A stretch of 64,000 nucleotides of DNA, from NCBI RefSeq assembly GCF_000017165.1, contig NC_009634.1, forward strand, positions 1,534,552-1,598,551, in the 5' to 3' direction. Below the pieces are notes generated by a model. It saw only the letters and a program-made list of their open reading frames with translations, made no database searches and was not told where the DNA came from. Origin of the DNA: Methanococcus vannielii SB (GTDB lineage: Archaea; AGJL01; Methanococci; Methanococcales; Methanococcaceae). The position numbers and the translations under genes were made by a program. This document shows positions 54,978 to 64,000 of this stretch, in pieces (positions within the stretch are counted from its first letter, which is position 1; every line of letters starts with the position of its first letter).

Positions 54978-57836
54978 ATGGTTGAAAACATGGAAACTTC
55001 TTTTAAATCAATTGATTTAATCCAAATAATGGATAAATGGCAAAGAAAATGGGATGAATCAAAAATTTTTGAAACAAAACATGATAATCGTGAAAAATTC
55101 TTTATTTCTGCAGCATTTCCTTATCTTAATGGGGTTTTACATGCAGGACATTTAAGAACATTTACAATCCCTGAAACCATTGCAAGGTACCAGAGAATGA
55201 AAAATAAAAATGTTCTATGGACTTTTGGGTTTCATGTTACTGGAACTCCAATTTTAGGGTTAGCAAACCAGATAAAAGAAAAAAAAGAGGATATAATCTG
55301 GGCATATACTAATTTACACAATATTCCAATGGATGAACTTTTAAAACTAGATACTCCTGAAGCAATTGTTGAATGTTTTTCAAAAAAAGCAACAGATGCA
55401 TTTAAAAAAATGGGATTTTCTCTTGATTGGAGAAGAAATTTTAAAACTGATGATAAGGTATTTAGTAAATTCATAGAGTGGCAGTTTTATAAGTTAAAAG
55501 ACCTTGGACTTATTAAAAAAGGCTCTCACCCTGTAAGGTACTGTCCAAAATGTGAAAATCCAGTAGAGGATCATGATTTACTTCACGGCGAAGAATCAAC
55601 AACAGTTGAATACAATTTAATTAAATTTACATCTACGTTTGATGAAAAAGATGTAATTATTCCAATGGCAACATTAAGGCCAGAAACCGTATTTGGGGTA
55701 ACCAATGCATGGGTAAATCCAGATGAAATTTATGTTTTAGCGGAAGTTTATGATGAAATCCAAAAATTAGACAGTGAAGATGTAGATTTAAAGTACAACG
55801 GGTTATGGATTGTTGGAAAAGAATGTGCAGATAAATTAAAAGAACAAGACAAAAACATTAAAATTTTAAAAGAATTTAAGGGAAGCGAATTAATTGGCTT
55901 AAAAATTAAAAATCCAGTTACAAACTTAAAAGTTCCAATTTTTCCAGCAGAATTCGTTGAAATGAATATTGGAACAGGTTGTGTAATGAGTGTTCCAGCT
56001 CATGCACCATACGATTACGTTGCATTAAGGGATTTAGAAAAAGTTGAAGAAGTAGGGCTTATTTCATTAATCGAAATTGAAGGATACGGTAAATACCCTG
56101 CAAAAGAAATTGTAGAAAAGATGAATATAAAAAATCAAAAAGATGAGGCCCTGTTAGAGGAAGCAACAAGTAAAATCTATAAGGATGAATTTCACAAGGG
56201 TAAATTGAACGAAAACTGTCCAGAATACAAAGGAACTTCTGTAAAGGATATTAAAGAAAAATTAATAAAGGATTACATGAATTTCGGCATTTCTGAAATA
56301 ATGTACGAATTTTCAGAACCAAAAGTTGTATGTAGATGCGGTGAAAAGTGCATTATAAAAACTGTTAAAGGACAGTGGTTTATTACTTATTCTGACGAAA
56401 ATTGGAAAAGACTTGCACATGAGTGCATTGATAGCATGGAATTTGCACCTGAAAATTTACGGCATGAATTTCACAACAAAATCGACTGGATGAAGGATAA
56501 GGCCTGTGCAAGGAGAAAAGGACTTGGAACCAAGTTACCATTTGATACAAACTGGATGATTGAGTCATTATCTGACAGTACAATCTACATGGCATATTAT
56601 ACAATTGCAAGATTTATAAATGCGGGAATAAATGAAAATCAACTTACCTCTGAATTATTTGAATACGTCTTCTCAGGAAATGGAAATTTAGCTGAAATTT
56701 CTAATGTATCAGAAGTTTCAATCGAAATAATTGAAGAAATGAGAAAAGAATTCTTATATTTCTACCCTCTTGATTGGAGATGTTCTGCAAAAGATTTAAT
56801 TCCAAATCACCTATCATTTATGATATTTAACCATGTAGCACTATTTAAAAAGGAACACTGGCCAAGAGGGATTGAAATAAATGGCTATGTTACAATTGAA
56901 GGCAAAAAACTTTCAAAGTCAAAGGGGCCAGTTTTGCCCGTTTTAGAAGTTTCTGAAACTTTTGGGGCAGATGTAGCAAGATTTTATATTACAACATGTG
57001 CCGAACTTCCGCAGGATGCAGATGTTAAATTTAAAGAAATGGAAAAGGCAAGAGATAATTTAATAAAACTTTATGAACTTGCAGTTTTAGTAACTAAAGA
57101 AGGGATTATCGAAAAAGAACTTTCAATAATTGATAAATGGTTATTACATAAAACCCATTCTTCAATTAATTTTGCAGAAAAAGCTTATGAAGAGTTCCAT
57201 TTAAGAAAAATCGGACTCATGTTTTACGAGTTAATAAATGATTTAAGATGGTACAAAAGAAGAGGTGGGGATAACAATGGCGTTTTAAAAGAAGTCGTTG
57301 AAATATGGACTAAGTTACTTTCTCCTGTAACGCCCCACCTTTGCGAAGAAATATGGGAACTATTGGGACATAATGGATTTATTTCGAAAGAAATATTCCC
57401 AAATGTTAAAATAGAATATATTAATGAAGAGTTGGAATTAGGGGAGGAATTTATCCGGTTTACAATGGAAGATATACGAAATATCAAAAATGTTGCAAAA
57501 ATAAATCCTGAAAAAATGTATTTATATACTGCAGACGATTGGAAATATGAACTTCTTGAATTTATGAATAAAAACAGTGAAAAAAACGTTAAAGAGTTAA
57601 TCCCCATCGTAATGAAAGAAGAAAGGTTTAAAAGACATGGAAAAGACGTCATGAAATTAATTAACGATTTAATGAAAGTTGGCGTTAAGAAAGCAATAGC
57701 TGAAGTAGAAATACTTGAAAATGCTAAAACATTTATTGAAAAGGAATTTGAATGCAATGTAATTATTGGCGGGGAAGACTTTAATGGCAAAAAGAAATTT
57801 GCAATTCCCTATAAGCCTGCAATATACATGGAATAA
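54978..57836 (+). CDS. leuS: Leucyl-tRNA synthetase
   Basis: The 952-residue class I enzyme has the HIGH-type motif LNGVLHAGH, the KMSKS-type motif KKLSKSKGPVLPV, the CP1 editing domain in between (ATLRPETVFGVTNAWV) and zinc-binding Cys pairs (CPKC and CRCGEKC). It is of archaeal length. GGGAGTGAAA precedes the ATG at 54978. It is followed after 20 bp by a DUF1894 gene, and is divergent from proS. The long upstream region may carry a regulatory element (54779-54853). Confidence 0.96.
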   Translation: MVENMETSFKSIDLIQIMDKWQRKWDESKIFETKHDNREKFFISAAFPYLNGVLHAGHLRTFTIPETIARYQRMKNKNVLWTFGFHVTGTPILGLANQIKEKKEDIIWAYTNLHNIPMDELLKLDTPEAIVECFSKKATDAFKKMGFSLDWRRNFKTDDKVFSKFIEWQFYKLKDLGLIKKGSHPVRYCPKCENPVEDHDLLHGEESTTVEYNLIKFTSTFDEKDVIIPMATLRPETVFGVTNAWVNPDEIYVLAEVYDEIQKLDSEDVDLKYNGLWIVGKECADKLKEQDKNIKILKEFKGSELIGLKIKNPVTNLKVPIFPAEFVEMNIGTGCVMSVPAHAPYDYVALRDLEKVEEVGLISLIEIEGYGKYPAKEIVEKMNIKNQKDEALLEEATSKIYKDEFHKGKLNENCPEYKGTSVKDIKEKLIKDYMNFGISEIMYEFSEPKVVCRCGEKCIIKTVKGQWFITYSDENWKRLAHECIDSMEFAPENLRHEFHNKIDWMKDKACARRKGLGTKLPFDTNWMIESLSDSTIYMAYYTIARFINAGINENQLTSELFEYVFSGNGNLAEISNVSEVSIEIIEEMRKEFLYFYPLDWRCSAKDLIPNHLSFMIFNHVALFKKEHWPRGIEINGYVTIEGKKLSKSKGPVLPVLEVSETFGADVARFYITTCAELPQDADVKFKEMEKARDNLIKLYELAVLVTKEGIIEKELSIIDKWLLHKTHSSINFAEKAYEEFHLRKIGLMFYELINDLRWYKRRGGDNNGVLKEVVEIWTKLLSPVTPHLCEEIWELLGHNGFISKEIFPNVKIEYINEELELGEEFIRFTMEDIRNIKNVAKINPEKMYLYTADDWKYELLEFMNKNSEKNVKELIPIVMKEERFKRHGKDVMKLINDLMKVGVKKAIAEVEILENAKTFIEKEFECNVIIGGEDFNGKKKFAIPYKPAIYME

Positions 57837-57856
57837 TTTATTTTTTGGTGAAATAC

Positions 57857-58174
57857 ATGTCATGCATCGACAATTATAGTCACGAAACTCTCTTAAAAGG
57901 TTCTTTTAAGGAATGCAGTGATTATATAAAACAGCACTATAAAAATATCCGTGAATTTAATCCTGGTGATGAAATTTTAGAAGGAGTAATGCTAATTGGA
58001 GTCCCTCCAATTCCAGTTGGTTATGAAGAAGATTTTATAATTTTTCCATATACAAAACCCTGCTATGGAACACACGTATTAAAGGTTCCAATGAATCAGT
58101 ATATTGATTCTCATGAGAAAACTAAAAAAGAAGGGGAAAAAAAAGGTATCCTTTCAAAATTAAAATTCTGGTAA
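57857..58174 (+). CDS. DUF1894 family protein
   Basis: This 105-residue protein (MSCIDNYSHETLLKGSFKEC, then GDEILEGVMLIGVPPIPVGY and FIIFPYTKPCYGTHVLKVP) matches the methanogen DUF1894 family, whose function is unknown. It has no membrane segment. The basic tail is Lys-rich. The ATG at 57857 follows GGTGAAATAC, 20 bp after leuS, so it is probably translated from the leuS mRNA. DUF1894 and DUF1890 genes both occur in this window (see 60333). Confidence 0.8.
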   Translation: MSCIDNYSHETLLKGSFKECSDYIKQHYKNIREFNPGDEILEGVMLIGVPPIPVGYEEDFIIFPYTKPCYGTHVLKVPMNQYIDSHEKTKKEGEKKGILSKLKFW

Positions 58175-58185
58175 TTTTTTAAAAA

Positions 58186-59529
58186 TTAAAATGAAAGGTT
58201 TAGCATTTTTCTATCAATATATATGAGCCCTACTGAAAGTAAAAACCCTAAAAAGTCGCCTAACGGTATTGCGAGCCATATTCCATTTAACCCGATATAC
58301 ATTGGAAGAATAATCATTGGGGGAATTAAAAATAAAGTCTGCCTTGCACAGGAAAGAACAAATGCAGGTAATGCTTTTCCAAGTGATTGATATAATCCGC
58401 TAATTACCATTTGGGCCCCTATTAAGAATGAAAATCCGAAAAATATCCTTATTGGGAGTATTCCCTTTGAGATTACCTCACTATCTGTTATGAATATCCT
58501 GATAAATTGCTCTGGAAATGCTATTATGAAGATAAAGCCCAAGAAACAAAGACTTGTAGTCGAGATTAACGCAAGTTTCACTGCTTCACTAACTCTTTTT
58601 AAATTTCCTTTCCCATAGTTATATCCAACAATAGGCTGAAGTCCTTGAACTATCCCGTGTACTGGCATAAATAAAAGCATTGCAATTCGATTTACTACGC
58701 CAAAGATTGCAATTGCAATGTCCCCGCCATAAAATCCAAGTAAATTGTTTCCAAGTACTAAAAGAACGCTACTCATGATAGTTCTTGCAAATTCGGATGC
58801 ACCTATAAGTATTATCTCTACGCATGTTTTTATATCAATTAAAAAATCATTAACCTTGTATTTAATACTAGTATGCTTCCCAAGCTGGTAATACGTAAGA
58901 TAAATTACGCCGACAACTTGTGAAATCACGGTTGCAATTGCAGCCCCTTTTACACCCATGTTTAATCCGATAATAAAAAGTACATCAAGCATTGTGTTTA
59001 AAACCGCTGGAAAAACCATTCCAAACATTGCAATTTTTGCCAATCCTTCTGCGCGAACAAGGTTGTTTGCAACAATTAAGTAGCTATTAAATATTGTCCC
59101 ATAGAGAATTATTAAATAATAATCTTTAGCGTAAGGAAATACCTCAACAGAAGCCCCTAAAAGATTTAAAATTGGAACTGCAAATAAAATTCCTAGTGTT
59201 GTTATTAATAACGATAAAATTAACACCATACTGATTGAATTTCCAGCAGCTTTTTTTGCAATTTTTAAATTGCCTTCACCAAGTTTTCTTGATAAAATTG
59301 ATGCACCCCCAATTCCGAAAGTAATTCCAAAAGCAAGTACTACCATTTGAAATGGGAATATTAATGAAACTCCTGTAAATGCAAGTGTTCCAACCCATCT
59401 ACCTATAAAAAACCCGTCAACTACGTTATAAAGTGCCATAATAAGCATACCAATTATAGCTGGAATGGATAATTTTATAAGTAACGTCTTTACGGGCTCA
59501 ATTCCTAAAAATTCACTTTTATAAACCAT
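58186..59529 (-). CDS. MATE-family multidrug/Na+ antiporter
   Basis: The 447-residue protein has twelve membrane segments and the MATE family layout, with FLGIEPVKTLLIKLSIPAI at the start and GVVNRIAMLLFMPVHGIVQG / GYNYGKGNLKR in the middle. MATE proteins export organic cations with Na+ or H+. GTGAT precedes the ATG at 59529. It follows a PadR-family regulator on the same strand, so the pair is a self-controlled efflux unit. Its 3' end almost touches the convergent DUF1894 gene. Confidence 0.9.
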   Translation of the reverse strand: MVYKSEFLGIEPVKTLLIKLSIPAIIGMLIMALYNVVDGFFIGRWVGTLAFTGVSLIFPFQMVVLAFGITFGIGGASILSRKLGEGNLKIAKKAAGNSISMVLILSLLITTLGILFAVPILNLLGASVEVFPYAKDYYLIILYGTIFNSYLIVANNLVRAEGLAKIAMFGMVFPAVLNTMLDVLFIIGLNMGVKGAAIATVISQVVGVIYLTYYQLGKHTSIKYKVNDFLIDIKTCVEIILIGASEFARTIMSSVLLVLGNNLLGFYGGDIAIAIFGVVNRIAMLLFMPVHGIVQGLQPIVGYNYGKGNLKRVSEAVKLALISTTSLCFLGFIFIIAFPEQFIRIFITDSEVISKGILPIRIFFGFSFLIGAQMVISGLYQSLGKALPAFVLSCARQTLFLIPPMIILPMYIGLNGIWLAIPLGDFLGFLLSVGLIYIDRKMLNLSF

Positions 59530-59549
59530 ATTTATCACAATAATATATT

Positions 59550-60107
59550 TTACATTAATTTATTGTCATATTCTAATTTTTTTTTAAATTCTATAGCAAA
59601 TTCTTTTTCCAAATTTAGGTGCATTAAACTCCTTTTTGGAAGCTCTAATATATAATTGGGGAGATTTTCAGATTCAATTCGTTTTTTAACGTCGTTAAAT
59701 GTAGAAATACTGTTTTCAACTGAAATAATATATTTTTCAAAAGTTTCAATGGCCTCTTCACGAGATAACATCCAAAGATTACTTAGTCCAAGGTCAAAAC
59801 CTGAAATTAGTTTTTCATTATTAGAAAGGAGGGATTTTACTTTATTTTTCATTACTAAATGACCCAAATCCGTCGAGTAATAAATTTTTCTTGTTCTGCC
59901 GTTTTTGCTTGTAGTTTTACTTTCAACAAGTTTTTTTTCTTCTAACTTTTTTAGGACGTAGTATATTGAAGAAAATGCAACTTCTGTCCATTGTCTCATA
60001 TTTCGTTCGTCAATTTTTTTTTCAATTTCATAACCGTACATCGGTTTTTCAATTAATAGGCCTAAGATTGCAGATTCCATGTTTGAAATTTCGGTTTCAG
60101 GATCCAT
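59550..60107 (-). CDS. PadR-family transcriptional regulator
   Basis: The 185-residue protein starts with a PadR winged helix (ESAILGLLIEKPMYGYEIEK, then SSIYYVLKKLEEKKLVESKT, with the wing KNGRTRKIYYSTDLG) and continues with the helical dimerisation domain of the long PadR class. GAGAGGAAC precedes the ATG at 60107. It lies 20 bp upstream of the MATE exporter gene and should repress that operon until a ligand binds. Confidence 0.88.
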   Translation of the reverse strand: MDPETEISNMESAILGLLIEKPMYGYEIEKKIDERNMRQWTEVAFSSIYYVLKKLEEKKLVESKTTSKNGRTRKIYYSTDLGHLVMKNKVKSLLSNNEKLISGFDLGLSNLWMLSREEAIETFEKYIISVENSISTFNDVKKRIESENLPNYILELPKRSLMHLNLEKEFAIEFKKKLEYDNKLM

Positions 60108-60332
60108 AGTTCCTCTCGTTTTTAAGTGCGAATCATTAAACTATATTTTATTGTAAAAGTATATCCCATATTTATAATATTATACGTATATAATAATATA
60201 TAAACTAATTTAAAAATAATTTAAAAATATGCTAAAATATAATAGTTAAAAATATTTGCCTAAAAAAATCGGAAAATATTAATATCCTTCACCCGTAAAT
60301 GTAGATTACCGTAATATGTTTTGGTGGTACTT

Positions 60333-60776
60333 TTGAAAATAATGATAATTTTAGGATGTCCTGAGCCCCCAGTTTTAATTCCTTCATTTATGAACCTTTT
60401 AAGCCTTTTAAAAAACAAAGGACATGAAATAGTAGTTTCTGCAAATCCTGCGGCCTTAAAACTTATCGAATCAGCAGATCCTGAAAAATACTACCTTAAA
60501 GGAGTGGGTTTTCAATCAATTGATGAAGGATTGAAAGAAAAAATCCCCGTAGACTATATTTTTGGTTTTGCACATAATGATGCAGCAGTTAATTACATTA
60601 TAACATATAAAATGGTCTATAATATTGATGCATCTGCAATAGTATTTGGAAAAGATTTTGAGAATGAACTAGTTAAAATATTGTCAGATAATGGTGTAAA
60701 GGCAGAAATGGCGAAAGCATTTCACAATCCAACGCCCTTAAATGTTAAAATAAAAAAAATAATTTCAGAAATTTAA
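60333..60776 (+). CDS. DUF1890 family protein
   Basis: This 147-residue protein begins with a Rossmann-like MKIMIILGCPEPPVLIPSFM segment, then a Gly-rich KGHEIVVSANPAALKLIE. It matches the methanogen DUF1890 family, of unknown function. The start is a TTG at 60333 with GGTGGT before it. The next gene in the same direction, 39 bp downstream, is the MptN-like ligase, so a link to methanopterin or cofactor chemistry is possible. Confidence 0.78.
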   Translation: MKIMIILGCPEPPVLIPSFMNLLSLLKNKGHEIVVSANPAALKLIESADPEKYYLKGVGFQSIDEGLKEKIPVDYIFGFAHNDAAVNYIITYKMVYNIDASAIVFGKDFENELVKILSDNGVKAEMAKAFHNPTPLNVKIKKIISEI

Positions 60777-60815
60777 ACTATTTAATAGTGACTAAATTAC
60801 ATTTGTGGTGTTAAT

Positions 60816-61694
60816 ATGAAAATGGGAATAATTTCCGAAGAACGAGACTGGGTTACTGATGAATTAAAAAGCAAGATGGAAAAAAATGATATTGACCCAG
60901 TTTTTATTCAGCCCTCAAAGATAGTTTCATCGATTGCGTCTGACGTAAAATTTGAACATAATAACCGAAACATTACTGATTTAGAGTGTGCATTTATTAG
61001 GAATATCGGTGACGGCGTAGAGATGTTTCACAGGTTTGACACGCTAAAATATCTTGAAAATTACGTTCCAATAATAAATCCAATGGACGGTATTGAAAAT
61101 GCAGGAAATAAATTTAGAACTTCTTTTTTAATGGAGGTAAATAAGATACCCCATCCAAAAACGATTATTTCTGAAGACGTAAATAAAGCGTTAATTGCTG
61201 CTGAAAAATTTGAAGATGTTGTACTAAAACCTCTTTTTGGAAGTCAGGGACGAGGACTTGTACGGGTTAAGGGTAGGTCTACCGTTGCTAAATTAAAAGC
61301 TTTAAACACCTTTAAAAGTAATAATGGGGTAATTTATCTTCAGGAATTTGTAACAAATCCAAATAATGTTTATAGGGATATAAGGGCATTTGCTGTTGGA
61401 GATAAAGTAGTTTCAGCAATGTATCGAAAGTCAGACAGCTGGATTACCAATATTCATCAAAACGGGGTTGCAGAAAAGTGTGAAGTATCTGAAGAATTAA
61501 GTAAACTCGTTTTAGCTGCAAAAGATGCACTTGGACTCGTTTATGCAGGAGTTGATGTTATGGAAAGTTCTGACGGTTTAAAAGTAATTGAAGTAAATGC
61601 ATGCCCTTCATGGGAAGGACTTTCAAGAGTTTCCGATACAAACATTACTCAGTATATTATTGATGCTGCAATTGAATATTCTAAACGATGTTAA
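60816..61694 (+). CDS. mptN: ATP-grasp ligase, MptN-like (tetrahydromethanopterin:alpha-L-glutamate ligase)
   Basis: The 292-residue protein is an ATP-grasp amino acid ligase. Its ATP-binding residues lie in VVLKPLFGSQGRGLVRV, and the catalytic C-terminal motif is GVDVMESSDGLKVIEVNACPSWEG. Length and sequence fit MptN, which adds glutamate to tetrahydromethanopterin to make tetrahydrosarcinapterin, the cofactor form used in Methanococcus. RimK- and LysX-type relatives share the fold, so the substrate is inferred. GGTGTTAAT precedes the ATG at 60816. Confidence 0.72.
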   Translation: MKMGIISEERDWVTDELKSKMEKNDIDPVFIQPSKIVSSIASDVKFEHNNRNITDLECAFIRNIGDGVEMFHRFDTLKYLENYVPIINPMDGIENAGNKFRTSFLMEVNKIPHPKTIISEDVNKALIAAEKFEDVVLKPLFGSQGRGLVRVKGRSTVAKLKALNTFKSNNGVIYLQEFVTNPNNVYRDIRAFAVGDKVVSAMYRKSDSWITNIHQNGVAEKCEVSEELSKLVLAAKDALGLVYAGVDVMESSDGLKVIEVNACPSWEGLSRVSDTNITQYIIDAAIEYSKRC

Positions 61695-61698
61695 AATC

Positions 61699-62715
61699 CT
61701 AAAAATATGCACTTTTCATTTTTTTAATAATTTCTGATGAATTATTTCCATATTCTTGAATTTTTAAAAGTTTTTCATCTATTTTTCCAAGCTTTATCTT
61801 TTTTGTAGTATAATATTTATCTCCAAGCTTGTTTTTTAATTCTTCACGCTTTATTTCCCTATTTTCAATGATTTTTTCGGAAGTTAAGTCCAAATTTTTA
61901 TCTGAATATGGAATTCCCACAGTTGATAATGCAATTAATCTTTCATCTGAATCGGGAATTCTTACTAATGTAGATATCTGTTTTTTATCTGGATTTTTAT
62001 ATGCAATTGTTGCCCCTCTTTTCCTTCCGATTGAAGGGCCTTCTGAAATTATAAAGCCTGATTCAACAAGTGCACTTCTAAACGGAATTGAGGACGAATA
62101 TGATATTAAAACACCTGAATCATTCATTATGTTATATATTAACTTTAAAAAGTCAACAGTATATAAAACAGGGTCTTTTAATGGTGAAAATGCATCATGA
62201 AATACAACGTCATAAGTTTTAAGAGATGTTCTTTTTAAAGTAACCCTTGCATCTTCATTAAAAATTCTTATTTTTCCCCCCGTTTTTCCCTTAAAAAAAT
62301 TTAAAATTGATTCTTTAATAAGTTCATGCTCTTTAATTGGGATATATAGTGCAAGTGATAAAAATAACATTTCTTTACTAAATTCAACCATATCTACGTT
62401 TGAATCAATATTTTTATGAAGTGCGGAAACTGCATTATATCCGATTCCACTACATAAATCGAGGATATTTGGGCTTTTTATCTCCTTTAAATTTGAAGGA
62501 ATTACAAATTTTGAAATACTTTCAACAAGTGCGCCAACTTTAGAGTGCATCAGTTCATCTGGGTCTTCTGAACGAATAGTAAATGTTTCATCATCCGTTT
62601 TTACGAGTAAATCTTTTTTAATAAGTTCATCAATTAAGCTTGAAAAATTTTCTAAACTATACTCTTTTTCCATGTAAATTTTGATTAAATCAATAGCTTT
62701 TTTGTTTGGAAGCAT
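61699..62715 (-). CDS. MnmC-like SAM-dependent methyltransferase
   Basis: The 338-residue protein has the SAM-binding motif NILDLCSGIGYNAVSAL and, in the C-terminal part, the MnmC-type motif VFHDAFSPLKDPVLYTVDFL. Bacterial MnmC methylates the wobble uridine of tRNA, and this is a stand-alone version without the FAD domain, as in several archaea. It should be named as a tRNA methyltransferase candidate, not as proven MnmC. GGTGTTTTA precedes the ATG at 62715. It converges with the MptN-like gene (4 bp apart). Confidence 0.78.
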   Translation of the reverse strand: MLPNKKAIDLIKIYMEKEYSLENFSSLIDELIKKDLLVKTDDETFTIRSEDPDELMHSKVGALVESISKFVIPSNLKEIKSPNILDLCSGIGYNAVSALHKNIDSNVDMVEFSKEMLFLSLALYIPIKEHELIKESILNFFKGKTGGKIRIFNEDARVTLKRTSLKTYDVVFHDAFSPLKDPVLYTVDFLKLIYNIMNDSGVLISYSSSIPFRSALVESGFIISEGPSIGRKRGATIAYKNPDKKQISTLVRIPDSDERLIALSTVGIPYSDKNLDLTSEKIIENREIKREELKNKLGDKYYTTKKIKLGKIDEKLLKIQEYGNNSSEIIKKMKSAYF

Positions 62716-62795
62716 TAAAACACCAATTTTAATAACTATTTTTTATTCAATAATACTTTTAAAAAATTTAAAAAGAAGATTTAATTATTTTCTAA

Positions 62796-63665
62796 TTATT
62801 TCTTCGGTATTCTTTCAAGGACTTGCCCAACAACTTTTTTGAATTCTTCTGAAGCCTTACAGTCTAATGTAACCATTGGAATCCCCCTATCTGATGCAAC
62901 TCTTGCTTTTACATCAAGCGGGATTCTTCCAAGGAAGTAAACGTCTAATTCTTTTGCAGCTTTTTCTCCACCGCCTTTTCCAAATACATCAATTACTTTA
63001 TCGCATTCTGGACATACAAAACCGCCCATGTTTTCAATAAGCCCAATTATTGGAATTTCAAGAGTATTTGCAGTAGATACTGATTTTCTAGCATCAAGAA
63101 CAGAAACTTCTTCTGGGGTAGTAACTATTATAATCCCGTCAATATCTGGAATCGACTGTAATGTAGTCAATTGAATATCTCCAGACCCTGGGGGGGTATC
63201 TATTAATAAAAAATCAAGATCGCCCCAATTAACATCACTTAAAAACTGTCTAACGGCACCACTTGCTTTTGGGCCCCTCCATATTATTGGAGTATTTACA
63301 TCGGGTAGGAAGTACCCTATCGACATTGTTCTGATTCCTTGTGGTGATAATACGGGATAAATTCCATTTTCATCAGCTAAGGGTTGAATTTCAGAAACTC
63401 CCAGCATTTGCGGAATATTGGGGCCGTGAATATCTCCATCCAGTACTCCAACGGATTTTCCCATCATATTAAGGGTTGCAGCAAGGTTTACAGTAACTGT
63501 TGATTTACCAACGCCCCCTTTTCCGCTAATTACTGCTATTTTATACTTAATTTTGGACATTTTTTCCCTTATTTCTGCGTTTTGCTGTTCCATCATTTTC
63601 TTTGTATCCGAACATGACGAAGTAGATTCACAAGAGTCACATTTTCCAGAGCATTCATCTGACAT
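62796..63665 (-). CDS. ApbC/NBP35-type Fe-S cluster carrier
   Basis: The 289-residue protein is a Mrp/ApbC P-loop ATPase with GKGGVGKST (48-56), the second Walker-like LLIDTPPGSGDIQLT and the C-terminal CxxC (VCPECDKVI) that bridges an Fe-S cluster in the dimer. An N-terminal Cys cluster (CSGKCDSCESTSSC) is also present, as in NBP35. It transfers Fe-S clusters to apo-proteins. GGTGAAAAGC precedes the ATG at 63665. Methanogens need many Fe-S proteins, so this should be housekeeping. Confidence 0.95.
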   Translation of the reverse strand: MSDECSGKCDSCESTSSCSDTKKMMEQQNAEIREKMSKIKYKIAVISGKGGVGKSTVTVNLAATLNMMGKSVGVLDGDIHGPNIPQMLGVSEIQPLADENGIYPVLSPQGIRTMSIGYFLPDVNTPIIWRGPKASGAVRQFLSDVNWGDLDFLLIDTPPGSGDIQLTTLQSIPDIDGIIIVTTPEEVSVLDARKSVSTANTLEIPIIGLIENMGGFVCPECDKVIDVFGKGGGEKAAKELDVYFLGRIPLDVKARVASDRGIPMVTLDCKASEEFKKVVGQVLERIPKK

Positions 63666-63761
63666 GCTTTTCACCATCTGGCTTTATTAAATTTCATCAA
63701 TATGTAAATTAACATAATATATAAAATAATTTACCCATATGGGCAAATCATTATTATATTT

Positions 63762-64000
63762 TTATTTATTTAAAAGTATCTCAATAATTTTTTCTCCAGA
63801 ATTCCCTTTTCCAAACGGATTTTCCCAAGTATTATTGTTATTTAGCATAAAATCAATGGAATTAAGGATTTTTTCAGGTTCACATCCTGAAAGGATGTTT
63901 GAGTTTACCAAAATAGTTTCTGGCCGTTCAGTATTTTCCCTTAAAGTTACACAGGGAACATTTAAAATACAAGCTTCTTCTTGAACGCCACCACTATCTG
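63762..64000 (-). CDS. wecB: UDP-N-acetylglucosamine 2-epimerase, C-terminal part (cut by window edge)
   Basis: The 79 residues visible here end the gene, and the rest lies beyond the window. They contain DSGGVQEEACILNVPCVTLR followed by ENTERPETI, the UDP-binding end of the WecB/MnaA family, which interconverts UDP-GlcNAc and UDP-ManNAc for surface glycans. The stop codon is at 63762-63764. It is read on the minus strand and is therefore upstream of the ApbC/NBP35 gene. Confidence 0.88.
   Translation of the reverse strand, partial: DSGGVQEEACILNVPCVTLRENTERPETILVNSNILSGCEPEKILNSIDFMLNNNNTWENPFGKGNSGEKIIEILLNK

Overview
The window is about 64 kb of AT-rich archaeal chromosome from a hydrogenotrophic methanogen of the genus Methanococcus, most likely M. 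maripaludis or a close relative. The evidence is the gene content: O-phosphoseryl-tRNA(Cys) synthetase, two methanogenesis marker proteins (12 and 17), nifB, a tetrahydromethanopterin:glutamate ligase-like enzyme, the archaeal ribosomal proteins S3Ae, S28e, L24e and L7Ae, the aCPSF1 termination nuclease, an archaeal proteasome beta subunit, KEOPS Pcc1, A/T-rich TATA-type promoters and GGTGA-type ribosome binding sites. I see no rRNA, tRNA, CRISPR array or intact insertion sequence.

Layout. 0-2.6 kb: a small tandem repeat, a gene remnant, a membrane protein/XRE regulator pair and a secreted TPR protein. 2.6-6.7 kb (minus): panE, a YwbE-family protein, a drug/metabolite transporter broken by one stop codon, rps3ae, a zinc-finger protein and rps2. 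7.2-12.9 kb: Na/phosphate transporter, DUF2115 and VIT1-like proteins, Pcc1 and a PP-loop ATPase, a decayed DUF4145 gene, then apt. 12.9-15.5 kb: U32 protein, nifB, ACT-domain protein. 15.5-16.7 kb: a decayed, gene-poor stretch with a start-less remnant and a 14-codon reading frame that has a strong ribosome binding site. 16.7-23.5 kb: marker 17, a ubiquitin-like protein, ilvC, a BASS transporter and ilvNB. The 3' end of ilvN is duplicated in tandem (343-bp unit). 23.6-26.7 kb: a compact operon of NodU-type carbamoyltransferase, RNA 3'-phosphate cyclase and archease. 27-34.3 kb: malate dehydrogenase, CDF transporter, DUF354, marker 12, PsiE-like, the L7Ae-S28e-L24e operon and glutamate dehydrogenase.

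34.4-41.9 kb is a minus-strand envelope block: a frameshifted secreted protein, a beta-propeller/chagasin-like fusion, a membrane-anchored helix-turn-helix protein, a COG1361-type surface protein, a GbsR-like regulator and a MacB-like ABC exporter. 42-47 kb holds rubrerythrin, a winged-helix protein, a DtxR-family repressor and the divergent feoA / small Cys-rich protein / feoB operon, with a perfect palindrome in the divergent promoter. 47-58 kb is mostly information processing (sepS, aCPSF1, psmB, proS, leuS) plus a purine-type permease and DUF1894. 58-64 kb holds a MATE transporter with its PadR regulator, DUF1890, the MptN-like ligase, an MnmC-like methyltransferase, the ApbC/NBP35 Fe-S carrier and the C-terminal part of a UDP-GlcNAc 2-epimerase cut by the window edge.

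The main surprises are small lesions and small genes: a TGG-to-TGA stop in a transporter, an A7 frameshift in a secreted protein, an apparently recent tandem duplication at ilvN, a wrecked DUF4145 gene, a 50-residue cysteine-rich Feo protein, and a nested inverted-repeat element upstream of leuS. No clear new defence or mobile system is present. The best candidates for undescribed biology are the envelope block, the carbamoyltransferase-rtcA-archease operon and the small Feo protein.
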